A stretch of DNA of 64,000 nt, taken from contig CM041203.1 in assembly GCA_023078555.1 (NCBI GenBank), positions 949,481-1,013,480 on the forward strand, read 5' to 3'. The stretch comes from Ulva prolifera. Lineage: Eukaryota > Chlorophyta > Ulvophyceae > Ulvales > Ulvaceae. Shown piece after piece: positions 51,993 to 63,252 of this stretch; within the stretch, counting starts at the first letter, position 1; every line of letters starts with the position of its first letter. Below the pieces are notes generated by a model, which saw only the letters and a program-made list of their open reading frames with translations, ran no database searches and had not been told where the DNA came from. Made by a program: the position numbers and the translations under genes.

Positions 51993-54900
51993 ATGGAAGA
52001 CGCCCACTGGGCTTATAACGCTGGCGAGCGATCTCCTAAGGATGGTGCTTGGTTCAAAGGATATGTCGCGTCGGTGTTATGCACCGGCGTCATGGGCTTG
52101 GTTGCTTGGCACAGCATGTGCGAACCGATCCCAAGGACTCAGACTGGTCTTAAATGTGTATCTGGGGACTAAAGCGCAGCCAAATGGCACCAGTGGAATT
52201 GGCGGAGTGAGGGCGTGCTCTCGGGCTGGCCAAGCACCAGTGCTCCTGCTCGTTGGCACGCCCGCCCTGCGCGGCGAACATACCGGAAATTTGTCTACAT
52301 TACAGATCGGCCGCGCCTGGTGTACTGCTGTTGTCGATGATGTGAGCGAAGGCATCGGTGCCCTGACCGCTGCCCGTTTGCAGGAACCCGCTGTTCTATC
52401 GCGCCGTTTCCGACTCCACGTTCATGAACAACCCGGATAGCTGTGACGCAAGCCTGCCTGGTCGACGTCTTCTCAGTGACGATGACGACTTTGAACAGGC
52501 GTTCATCGAAGTCGTCATCTCGGCCATCCTCTGCAGTATCGTCCCTGCCATCACCGCAGGCTTCGCAATGATCCACTTCTTCCGCAAAGCACCTCAGACA
52601 ATGGTCACCGTCGGCTGCTGGACACAAGTGCGCTACTACCTGCCTTATCTGCTCACGCAAGCTGCACCCCACCTTCCCTGTGCACAACCTGCATCATCGG
52701 CCTGTGCCTGCAGGTCGCCTTCCTCGTCGGCCTGGCAGTGTACATCTCCCTCATGGGCCTCCCACAGATCGCCCCGATCTACCTGATCCCGGCTGCAGTC
52801 TTGGCGTTCATCTTCTTCCGCTACAAGACCAAGCTGCAGCTGGTAGCCAGGCTGATGAAGGTCGCCTGCGACTCCCTGGCAGCCAACCTGTGCCTTGTCC
52901 CCTTTGCCCTCGGTGCCAACATCTCGGTCATCCCGCCACTCGTGGCCATGGGCGGCGTCATATACGCCCTGCAAGGCATCGGTGCGCCGGCCCCTGCATG
53001 CCATGACGCCGCGCAGGCGCCTGTCCTCCCATTTCAGCCAGCATACCCTGGAGCTGCAACGCAACCCCTGAACACCACCTCGTGCCCCTAGATTGCCCAC
53101 AGCTGCAATGCATGCTATACCACTAGTAGCCAGCAGTGCAACCCCCAACCACAACCTCCCCCCCTACAATAGACAACGCTGTGTCTCACCTATCCAATGA
53201 AGCAGGACCGCCCGCTGCTGACTCCATTGCCATCTCTGCCACGCCGCTGCAGCAGCCGCGCGACGTCTGCGGGTGTGTGCAGGGAGCGTGGTGCCTAACC
53301 CCGCCGCGGTGGAGCACCGCGGGTCCGCGCTGTGCCTGGACGTCGACGGCGACGCCACGGCGTGCTGCGCGTGGAAGGCGGAGCCGTACGTGCTGCCGCT
53401 GCAGATCGCCGCGGGCGTCGTGCTGATGTGGACCGCCGCAATCGCGGCCCAGCTGCGCACGTACATCATGGGCGGCGTCATCACCCAGTGGTACGCCCTC
53501 TGTGCCTTCGCGTCTGCTGTGCGGACATGCCGCCCGGCTCTGTGTGAGTGCTGCTGTGCTGTTGTTCGCGTGTGACTCGGCGATCGGATGCTGCTTGAAA
53601 GGCCAGCGCGTGTGGTCGTCCGGCGATGCCGGCCGCTTCAGCACCCCTGCATGCCAGGTCACATAACAGCAGCCATCGCCAACGGATACATTCATGCATC
53701 TGCCGGAGTGCAGCTACGTCCACGGGCTGCACCGTGGTGCGGACCCCTCCCCCCTGCCCAGCAGGCAACACACGCACCGCGTGCAGGTACTTCCACGAGC
53801 AGGTGAGTGGCACGATCCCGCGCTCCCTGCGCCACGCGCTGGGCCCGGCGCGCGGCACGCTGTGCTTCTCGGCCGCGATCATCACGCTCTGCAACATCGT
53901 GCGCTCGTTCGCGGAGCGCGTCCGCAACAACCGCGGCCATCCCGTCTACCTCGTCATCGGCTGCCTCTTCTCCTGGCTCCTCGACATGCTCCAGGAGCTT
54001 GTGCGCTTCATCTCGACGCTCGCAACGATCCAGGCGTCGGCGACGGGGGAGGCCTTCCTGGATGCGGCGCGCAGCGTGGGCTCCATGCTCACGCGCCACT
54101 CCCTCAGCGCCGTCAGCGTGTGGTGGGTGCCCAACCTGGTGCTCGGCTCGACGCTGCTGAGCGTGTCCGGCATCGCCGGCACCGTCACGTATTTCATCGC
54201 CGACGCGATGTGGGCGGACAGCAACCGCCACGATGCGCCCATGGTGTGCCGCCCACTGCTTCCACACCTCGGGGTCTGCCGCTCTGGGCTCTGTCGTCGT
54301 GTTCGTCTGCCACGCAACCTCGCGAGTCATCCCCACACGACCGGCCGCGGCATCGCCAGGCTATGGAGATTGTAGCATGAGGTTGTACGCATGCGGGCCA
54401 TACACTGCAGCTGCTAGAGTCTTACAGCGTATCTGTTTGGAGAGGGGAGCGCTCATGCCGAGCGCGCTGTGCAGGACGCGCTCATTCTGAGCCTCATCGT
54501 CGCCTACACCTTCATCTTGCTGACCGGCTGGCTGCTCGGCTTCATCCGCAGCGCGACGGAGGTGGTGTATGTGTGCTTTGCGCGCGACCTCGACAACCGC
54601 GCCGTCACGCGCCCCGACGTCCACGCCGTGCTCAAGGACGTCCCCGCCGCCTCGGGCGCCGTCGTCGTGCAGCCGGACGAAAACCTCGTGCGCCCCCCCT
54701 CCCCTGCTCAACCCTGTGCGCAGTTTGGACCCGTCGGCGCTCGTGGCTGCCACGAGCGCCGATGGCCGAGCCGTCTCTGAGCGAAAGATCTGACTGAATC
54801 GAATCCGGTGCCCCTGGCTGGAGAGATGCGACCTTGAGGGAAAGAATCTGGAGCCGTGGAAGGGAGGGCCATTGCCCGGCGTCGGGAGAGCGTGCGGGGC

Positions 54901-55225
54901 GAGTGTCTGGTGTCATGTCGGTTGCGAGAGCTTTGGCAGAGGCAAACGCACACCTAGCTGCGGGACGTAGGGACTTCGTCAAGAGAGAGCACTGCATGCA
55001 CGCGGTGTCCCAGCCAGGGGAGCTCCTGGCCCGGCATCGCTGTTCAAGGTGAACGGCGGCTGAGTCTGTGCTGTGTGCTGTGTGCAGATGTACGGGGCGA
55101 TGGAGCAGGGCGAGTCTCCCACGGCGCCGCTGAACCCACCGGCGCCACCTGCGCCTCAGGCGCGCGACCTCACCGCGGCCATCGAGGCTGCGCCGCAGGA
55201 GCCCCCACGCAAGGGCGACGACTAG
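51993..55225 (+). CDS. Choline transporter-like protein (CTL/SLC44), downstream tandem copy
   Basis: Paralog of the gene at 42752-48007, on the same strand. Seven exons in phase: 51993-52117, 52384-52627, 52714-52981, 53283-53490, 53787-54243, 54475-54687 and 55088-55225, giving 550 residues. Exons 1, 2 and 6 have exactly the same lengths as exons 1, 2 and 7 of the first copy. Exon 5 (457 nt) equals exons 5 plus 6 of that copy fused, so one intron is absent. Membrane spans include VVISAILCSIVPAITAGFAM, LVGLAVYISLMGLPQ, LPLQIAAGVVLMWTAAIAAQ and SLIVAYTFILLTGWLL. Conserved loops (LRHALGPARGTLCFSAAI, SLSAVSVWWVPN, FIRSATEVVYVCFARDLDN) are nearly identical to copy 1, while the N-terminal half is diverged. 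The start ATG aligns with that of copy 1; an upstream in-frame ATG at 51933 would add 20 hydrophobic residues. Confidence 0.87.
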
Positions 55226-55991
55226 GCGTGCAGCAGCAGGGGCGCTGTGGAGCGCGTCCGGGCGGAGGCGGCTTGGCCTCAGGAGTACACGGTGCTGGAC
55301 GGCAAGTGCTTGCTGTGTTGAGCATGGCGGTTGGGCACGGCGGTGGTGAGGACGGTGATTTGTCAGTACACTAGACCGCAGGCAGCAGCATCGTCCCTGG
55401 TTGTACTGCCACTTTGCTGCAGTTTCGCTCCTGATTTCCGAATTGGTGAGAAGGTTCAGGTTGTTTCCACAGCCAGGGCTACATGCTTGCTTGCTTCGTC
55501 ATGGTGTGCAACGTAATTTTAACTCATGCGGCTGTTCTGTGTAAAGATCATGGGCACTCCTGCCACATGATGCTGGTGCGTTGGAGTGTTAGATATGTAA
55601 GTTCACTCACGCAGAGTAGCCACAGTGAAGGTATGGTGGCACCCATTGCATGCATATTAGTGTGATGTTTCGCCACCGCACAACTGCGAGACATTTTTCT
55701 CAACTCTGATGCAATCGGACAGGAGTGCATGCAGACGGCACAACGTTGCAGACATGTCCAAATGGTTATCGAATTACACAGATAACTCCGAGCGTCTCCC
55801 GGATGCACAATCATAAAGTAACCATTCACCAATCCGTAGCAAAAGTGGTCCTTCCCACAAATACACACCATTGTTGCAACAAGCAGCACGACCATGGCTG
55901 CTGGCCCGCCTCAATACATCAGGATATATGGTCACCACACACGTGGCCATGCAAAATGTATCATCTCGAGTTCTTATCTCGACGAATCCGT
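55226..55991. other. Intergenic, convergent 3' flanks of CTL2 and VTC2
   Basis: No supported exon. Holds the 3' UTRs of both neighbours. Confidence 0.45.
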
Positions 55992-57507
55992 TCAAACGGT
56001 CATGTATGGAGCAAAGACTTTGCCTTGCAGGCTGTCCATATCCTCATTCGTCAGGCTCACATGCTCCAGAATGGCCCACGCCCGCTCCTGCGTCATACCC
56101 TCATAGTCCTCCCGCCTCTTCAGCACCATGTGCCCCGCGATCTCGAAGGCTGCGGGGTTCACCCCAGTGTCCAGCACATCCGCAGGGACCTGCTCCCGGG
56201 CCTGCTTGGCAGCGAAGCACTGCGGCCACAGGATCACCCGCGAGCCCATGTCGCAGATGAGGAGGTTGTGGGGCACATCGAGCGTCTGCAGGTGCATGCA
56301 GACCGCCCCGACGACAGATGCCATCGAGTCGACGTTGTCTGCGCCAGAAAAGACCCAGCCGTGCACCGGGTACGCTTGCAGGCGCTCCACATGCACACCA
56401 CGGACCTGCAGCGCTGGATGCTGTCAGCAACCGAGCAGAGCCACCTCGGGTACAAGCACATGTGCGTTCGATCACTGTGTTGGCGTGCAAGGCTGAGGGG
56501 CTCACCTTCTCTGGGATACCCAACACGGGGGTTGTGGGCGCGATCTCCACCGGGTAGGGCATCTCCAGGAAGTATCCTTGGAAGTGGAGGTGGTTGATAG
56601 TGCCGAAGGCTCCCAGGGAGTTGTAGCCGAGGCGGAAGTATGGGTTGTGGATCTCCATGGAGCATTGCAGGGCAAAGAGGATCGAAGTCTGGTCTGCCAC
56701 TTGTGGGATGCAGTCATTGACCCGAGGTACCAGCAGCACATGGCCGTACTCGATGGGGGACACGTTGATGAGCACAAGATTCGGGGAAGGTGTGCATGCG
56801 GCCTTGGAGTGGTAGTGCGTGTGGCTCACTGCACCAGCTGTGAACTGAAACAGCACTTCCTTCATCGCGGCCTTCTGGAAGTTGAACTTGCCTCCGTCAA
56901 ACGGCTGCACGACCTTGTCCACACGGAATTCGGTCGCTCTTTTCTTGGATGCACGACCCTCATTCAGCTGTGCGACGAAGCCGTAGACTCCATCCGTCAC
57001 CTGAACCATGAGCCGCAGTCAACGCATCGCGCGGGACCCATCGCACATGCACACATATGATATGCATTGGACGTTGGGTAGTTCATGGCAGCATTGAAGC
57101 CGTACCTTCGTCTTACAGGCTGTAACGTCATAGCGGAACAGCCCCTGTTCAGACCGACGGTCCCATTCCTTACACAGAACTTTCTCTGCCAGGCACGTGT
57201 CCGGATTGCCAAACTTCGTGCCAGCATGCTCTTCTGACGACACAACGGAGCAGATCGACTCAGAGGGGGATGTGTTGCCATCGTCGCTGCCAGCATCGAG
57301 GGTGGTGCGGGCGAGCTCTTGCTCGATGCTCGCGACGTTAAGCTGCCCAAACGAGCGCGATTTGCGTGGATTAGAGCCTTCTGTGAATGGATAGACGATT
57401 GTTGGCAGCAGACGGCCGCCGCATTCACGGATGGGCTCATCTGGGCTGCAGAATTGGCCCGGCTTTGCCTCGCCCTGCAAACCCACGTGACTTTCACCTC
57501 TGTGCAC
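55992..57507 (-). CDS. VTC2: GDP-L-galactose phosphorylase, VTC2/VTC5 family (start exon not found)
   Basis: Converts GDP-L-galactose to L-galactose-1-phosphate, the committed and rate-controlling step of plant and algal ascorbate synthesis. Three exons in phase: 57106-57507 (5' limit open), 56506-57000 and 55992-56405, about 437 residues in view. Motifs: EQGLFRYDVTACKTK, YGFVAQLNEGRASKKRATEF, RVDKVVQPFDGGKFNFQKAA, INVSPIEYGHVLLVPRVNDC, NPYFRLGYNSLGAFGTINH then the HIT-like HLHFQ nucleotidyl-transfer motif. The end has EIAGHMVLKRREDYEG. These match Arabidopsis VTC2 in order. No in-frame ATG occurs between the upstream stop (57535-57537) and the first conserved block, so the start must be in an upstream exon. 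A candidate acceptor (TTCTGCAG) lies inside the first listed exon. Feedback regulation by an upstream ORF is known for plant VTC2 but cannot be judged here. Confidence 0.92.
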
Positions 57508-58747
57508 AAGCGGAAAGTCAACGGCGCAAATATTTCAGCATCAACTGCTCGTATCATAGCTATATCTCAACTTCTACGTAAATATATATGTTCGCGTCTG
57601 TCCGGTCGCGCTCGGGCCGTCGGATGTCTGTCCATGTGCGACAGAATACTAACGACGCACACCGCATTGACGAAAGGCCGGCCTGTGCTAAATGCCTGCA
57701 CCACGTCGACAACACATTGCGTGATCATGAGTGACTGCACGCTTGGTTGCCTTAACTTGATACACTCATTGCGGGGCATGCTATCTCGAGATAATAGCGA
57801 CGGACACTACGTGCACATGTGGAAAGGATATTCCAAAAGCAAGGCCCACATGTGTGCAGGCATCTTGGTCATGCGGGGGGCTTTTTGCGTTCGTCACTAA
57901 TATTCCAAACAGCTGACGCCATGTTTTGCGCCCCGTTTGGAGCTGCAGGCTGGCTTGTTACGCAATGCCAGCCGAATGCCGTCGAAGAAGAATGACTTGC
58001 ATACCCATCTCCATGAACATTACAGCCAGTACGGTTCCTTGATCACGTCACGCAGTTTATGCAGCTTCACTGATGGTGACATCGAGCGGCAATGATAATC
58101 GCACCTCCAGCTGGGCCAAAGATACCAGAGTGGGCACCTTGTGGATGTACATCACGGCGAATTAATTAAAAAGAATACGCGGTAGAGTGAGAAAAAGCAG
58201 TGTACTTCTTGATAACTACAAAACACCTCCGCCGGCCTGGTTCACTGAGTCTTGAGGCCTGCCCCCTGTAGCGCTGGTGCTGCCTCGACCTCCGCCGGAA
58301 ATACACACACGCTGGGGTAGCGTCAAATCTTGCAACATATTTTTGAGTAAACGAAGCTTGTACGGATGTTGAAGGGTCACTGAGTAGAACTATTCATGCA
58401 ATTTGCGACGGATGTGCAAATACGACTGTTACAGTTAAGCCACTGCGACGCTGAAAGACAACAAGAACACAGACAGGCAGCAGCGACAGTCTTTAAAACC
58501 AACTGGTATTGTGTCTGCGCTCTGGTTTATCTACGAGAATGTAGAACGCGTTGTGCTATGTCAGTGCTTGAAGCCACAGATGCCACAAATATTCAATGAT
58601 GTGGCCACAAGTGTATACCTGGCCTCAATGCTCTCATATCTCAACAGTGCGCCATGCGCCGTTATGACCTCATACTGCAGGCTGACGTCAGCGAAAAGCG
58701 CACAAATCATGGACGTCTTCTGGAATCTCGCGTGTACGTCAGCCACT

Positions 58748-58865
58748 TCACGTCGTCTGACGAGGCATCAACTTGGTGATCACCTCAGCCCACTCAGGAT
58801 TACTTCCGTCAGGGCCGCTCAGAATAACGGGAGGGAAGGACGCAATGCTTCTTTCATTCCGTGAT
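58748..58865 (-). CDS. Possible terminal exon of an unrecognised gene
   Basis: After a CTACAG acceptor, one frame reads SRNERSIASFPPVILSGPDG followed by SNPEWAEVITKLMPRQTT and a stop (38 codons). The composition is protein-like and unlike the surrounding frames. No upstream exon could be joined with confidence, although minus-strand frames at 58900-59100 are open. May be spurious. Confidence 0.25.
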
Positions 58866-60497
58866 CTGTAGCGACAGGCAGCAGTCAACAAAGCCTATTC
58901 TGGTCATCCAGCTGGTTGTTGTGCCCCGTCCGTTGGCGTCAGCTCCAGCGCTGAAGCTAGCAACGTCACGCATGCAGGCACCACAGAGCCGGTGCAAGCA
59001 ACATCGGGGATGACTACGCCACCGCTTGAGATCATGGACGACAACGGACGCACGGTGATCCATGCGTAGGCGAGGCACATGACCCTGGGGGTCTCTGCAG
59101 AATACAGTGGTTGTGATGTATGCAACTCCGGTGGTGTGGCCACCATCCCCCCTCTTCGTCCACTGGTCTGAGCAGGGCCCTCCTGGCTTGTGCACTGAGG
59201 TAGAAAGTTGGCTTGTGGCATCTACGGCAAGCTTGCTGTATGCAACAATGGCCGGTACAGCTAGCTGTCTCCACATTCAAATGGTTGCACATTCTAATCT
59301 GCTTTTCTTCCAATATGAACACATGTAGGCCTGCGGCTCCTTGCTACCTCGCTGCCCACCTCTCTTTGTGTATGCTGGTAGCTGTGGCTGGGTTGCCACC
59401 TCTACCAAATGCTGAAACGGACCACGCGAGCTGGAGGACTGGCCAGCCCCAGCTCTCATGAGAGCTCTGCTCTGAGCTCTGCAGAGGACCCAGCTTTTGT
59501 AGCAATCCAGTGATATGACCGCTAAACCACTGGATTGCCACAGTAGCACACCAGGTGCCCCATCATGATGGCAGCCTACCTGCAGATAACGGGTAATCCT
59601 AGGCCAGGGCGCCAGTTGTTCGTTACATGCCTCACCCGGACGATGTCCGACCCTTGCAGCACGAGTGGCGGACAATGATGACGCGGCAGGCTGGGGCCGG
59701 CAACGGGCATCGCTCGCAGTGCTGTATGTGATGTGTTTGCTCGCACGCATCGCTGTCGTCAGCCAGCACAGCCAGCTCTCAGCGGCTGTCTTCTGGGCAG
59801 CACACTGGGGCTTCAGCCCTGCAGCGGCCTCATGCGCTGTTGCACAAACAGGAAACACTGTTCAAAAAATGGAAAACCAGGCAGGGCACCAGTGCAGCGA
59901 TGTGCCCCGATGCAACACGCTGCGGGGCGTTGGGCCCTCTTCCAGGCGCTGGCACCACAGAGGGCACCACCCACGCCGCCAACCTGCCAGCGCTCAGGCC
60001 GCGAGGATGTTTTGTGAAGTGCCGATACCTGGAGCTGAATGGCCGTGCATGCTACATGACACGTTGCAGCTTACTCTGAGCACCACCGCAAGAAGCTCGG
60101 CCGGCAGGAGGCACGCCTCCGGAGGGTGCAGGTGTGGGAGAGCGCTCGCAGGACAAATCACTGTACAGCTGGGCAGCAAATGCAGGCAGACTGAAGCTGG
60201 GGCGTGGTCTGCACAGCATGAGTGGTTGGCGCATGGTTGCAGACGTCCACATACACTGTTGGCCGATCTTCTGCTGTGGCCTGAACGCCACTGAGATGAT
60301 CAAGGCCCCTCCTTATGTATGCGTGCTCCCCGGTTTTGCTGGTTACATAATTACGCAGTGCTCACAGAGGTCTGCGAACAGTCTTGCTGCAGCGTTTGTC
60401 TCAGCCTGCAGAGGCCCACCGCTGCACTCGAGGCACATACGTGTAGATGTGGTGTGAAATTGCTGACTGCTGAAGGGATTACAGATGCTCTGCTGTG

Positions 60498-60866
60498 TTA
60501 CAAGGACAAAGGCAGCAAGGCGGGCAGCACCGCGAAAGAAGCAAACAGACGAAGCAAACACACAGACACCCACGCACGCGACACCCACCACGCCCCAAAA
60601 AAAAAACCCATCACCGGCGCAGCAAAAGATACAGATCCGCAGACCGCCAAGCACACACCCACACACCCACAAACCCAAACCCACACACGCACGCACAGAC
60701 CCCACGGCCGACACACAACATCACAACCACCAACACCACAACTCCCGCCGCCGTACGACAGGGCCAAACCCAACACACTGCTGCCTGAGGCCGCCCATCA
60801 TGGCCGCCCGATTGCCGGGGGCCGCCCTAGCCCCAAGACCCACCCCCACCCGACCGAGCCACAGAT
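60498..60866 (+). mobile_element. Dispersed element family 2, copy flanked by 17-bp direct repeats
   Basis: Starts TTACAAGGACAAAGGCAGCA and continues AGGCGGGCAGCACCGCGAAA, then a long CA-rich tail including A10. It is bounded by the identical 17-mers ACAGATGCTCTGCTGTG at 60481-60497 and 60867-60883, as expected for a target-site duplication of a retroposed element. It has no coding capacity. Confidence 0.72.
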
Positions 60867-61778
60867 ACAGATGCTCTGCTGTGCCAGGAGGTTGGCAAGA
60901 CGATGGACCACCGGGAGGTTCCGGAACCACAAAGCATGACATGGTACATCAGCATATACCCAGGTATGACCTGGTCCGCCAGTGCTGCAGCTGCCTGGCC
61001 GGTGTGCACAGACAGTTGCAAGCACGGGACTGCCAGCTGTACTACTGCTGCAGCACTGCTGGCCACCCACATGCTGCCAGTAAAGCAGTCACCATCTCCG
61101 CTCCCACCGAGTCAAGTGGCTGTGGGGGAGCCGTGCACCACATTCACATTTGCACTGCAACGCCTGCACTGAGTTCGTCTGTGCGTCTTTCAAGCTGGCT
61201 GGCCCTGTACAGTGTACACAGGCATCACTCCTGCGAAATTCAGTGTTGCAGTAGAATTACTGCAGGCTAGCACACGTGCCGCCGCGCTTCTGTGTTTGGA
61301 CCAGGGAACTTGCCCCGTTCGGCAATGGACACTGTACGTGCACTTGAGGGCACACAAGAACTTGCGGAGACTGAGGGAGGGGTCCGAATGCGCGATTCAA
61401 CCCAGATGATTCGTGGACCTCCTGTCACGGTGATGGTATAATCCCGGGGATGCCAATACCAGACAGACTTTGCCTGCCAGATTGTGCTGCTGTTCATGTC
61501 GAGTAGGCATGCAGCCGGGTCGAATGTCGGACCATCGACTCTGCTGTGGCATGCGGCCACTCGACCGTGAAACTCGTCCACACACCATCGATGTACATTA
61601 TGTTTCACATCAGAGAGTTATTTGAACACGAGCGCGCTTTGCCCTTGATCAGCCCCGGCCGTGCTGAGTGGTTTCCGTAGGTGCTGTGGAAGTTCGGAGA
61701 GCTATCAATCCAACGAGCATGCCATAATAACAGCCACAATGCTACATTGGGCATAGCTTTGTCTAGGGAAGCAAGGTC

Positions 61779-63252
61779 ATGGCACAAGATGGCCAACGGC
61801 GGGCGCGTTCTGACAAGTTTGAACGGCTGTCCAGCGGACGTAGTGCGCTGTCGACGGGTGTTCGCTCAGATTTGTCCGACCATCCATCCGCAAGGGCCCC
61901 ACCGCGCACCAAATCCACTGGCGTGAATCGGAAAGCTCGTGACGATAGTGAAATGCAGAGCCAGGTCCCTGTCACTCCACCAGCTAGAAGCAGTGCACGC
62001 AGCCCGGGGTGCGACCAACTCTCATCAGGCCGCTCTGCTGTTGTCCAAAGCGTGGTCAGCACAGGGTATACGAAATCGATCGTTCCTATACAAATATTGC
62101 TGTCCTGCTGGGATTATTTCTCGCTGCTGCTTCGCTCTTGACCGTGGGGTTGTGCCGCAGCAGCTACGTGCCGAAGCCAGGAGCGAAAGGTGTATCCAGA
62201 CGGACGCCTCCGGCACGCACAGCTAGCCCTGAACAACATTCGACCTGTAACGCAAGTACAGTCGTCGGCGCGGCGCCATGTCTGCCGAACCGGCAGGAGC
62301 TTTTGGAAGCTCAAAATCACCAGCTGCAGAGGCGTGTGCACATACTGGAGGACGAGCTCCAGGTGTGCGTTTTCCCAGCCCCACGCTCTCGAGGTCAAAC
62401 ATGATCGTACCAAGGACACACAAGCCTTTGTGTTGGCACATGTAGTCCGCTGCAAAGTCTACACAGGTGCAAAGCATATGCTGGTGGGTGTGTTGGTGTG
62501 TGATGCGTGTGGCTTGTTGCGTAGTGTGCGATTCCCCTGGTTGCTGCTCGCGGTGCTACCTGCCTTGCTTGCCTTGTCCTTGTAACACAGGTGCAAAGCA
62601 TATGCTGAAAGGCTGAGTGATGCACGGGTGCGCTTCAGGCCCGATTGCAAGTAGCTTTCTCCGCAGAGGCGGTGCTTCACGATCTCAGACCACATCTGGA
62701 GTCAGTCTGCGATGCTCACGTCGAGGACAACCTCGAGTGCCGCATGCTCGCCACATCAGACCTGCAGCGCCTGAAGCATGTCTGCCAGACGTCCCTTGCC
62801 GCCCTCAACTCAGCACTCAAGCAAGCCGCACACACTGCCACACGACCGCCTTCGCCTCCCGCCAGGCCGCCCCCTCCCACCAAGTCTTCAAATGTACGCC
62901 AATCATCCCCTCCTTGTGATGTATGTTTTCTCTCCTGCATCTGGTGCACATATGCAAAGGCTGCGGTGATGTCACATGCAATCACTGCAGTCTCTGCACA
63001 CGTTCCCCAACGGCAGCAACAGACAACACGCCTTCGCACCAGCCTGGCCATGGCGGAACACACGTCCGTCAGCAGCAGCGTAGCATTGAAGCGCTCCAGG
63101 TCGTGCAGGCTGCGTCCACAAGGGGCCTTCGCGACATAGAGCAGCAGCTCGCAGAGGTGGCACCAGCTCTAGCACGAGTCAGTGCCGCCCTTCGCATCGA
63201 AGCCCTGCCAGCGATGCGTGCAATGGCGCCTCAAGCCAAGCAGGACCTCCTC
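61779..63252 (+). CDS. Single-pass membrane protein with coiled coils, unknown function (3' end open)
   Basis: Not recognised. Four exons join in phase: 61779-62008, 62065-62362, 62639-62893 and 63073-63252, about 321 residues so far. The first ~80 residues are basic and Ser-rich (MAQDGQRRARSDKFERLSSG). They are followed by one strong hydrophobic span, NIAVLLGLFLAAASLLTVGL (about residues 87-106). Then come a coiled coil (LLEAQNHQLQRRVHILEDEL), a helical part (ECRMLATSDLQRLKHVCQTS), a Pro-rich linker, and a second coiled coil (ALQVVQAASTRGLRDIEQQL then AEVAPALARVSAAL). The exon ends at a GTGCGC donor, and the gene probably continues beyond. The first intron is only 56 nt; the second hosts a family 2 element. 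The layout (basic N terminus, one span, coiled coils) recalls nuclear-envelope or ER tether proteins, but no SUN or KASH motif is visible. Confidence 0.55.
62484..62584 (-). mobile_element. Dispersed element family 2, short copy flanked by 23-bp direct repeats
   Basis: On the minus strand it reads TACAAGGACAAGGCAAGCAA, then GGCAGGTAGCACCGCGAGCA, ending in a CA-rich tail (CACACGCATCACACACC and on). It is bounded by identical 23-mers at 62461-62483 and 62585-62607 (ACACAGGTGCAAAGCATATG plus CTG). It lies inside an intron of the membrane/coiled-coil gene. Confidence 0.75.

Larger units (their letters stand above)
57508..61778. other. Long gap: VTC2 5' region, possible minus exon, element family 2
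   Basis: About 4.3 kb with no complete gene. It should include the VTC2 start exon and promoter and the promoter of the gene at 61779. It contains a possible terminal exon (58748-58865, minus) and a family 2 element (60498-60866). The remainder shows no family motif. Confidence 0.4.

Noticed and set aside
60485-61270. 261-codon frame with His/Thr/Pro-rich sequence
   Set aside because: Covers the CA-rich tail of a family 2 element; composition reflects the repeat.
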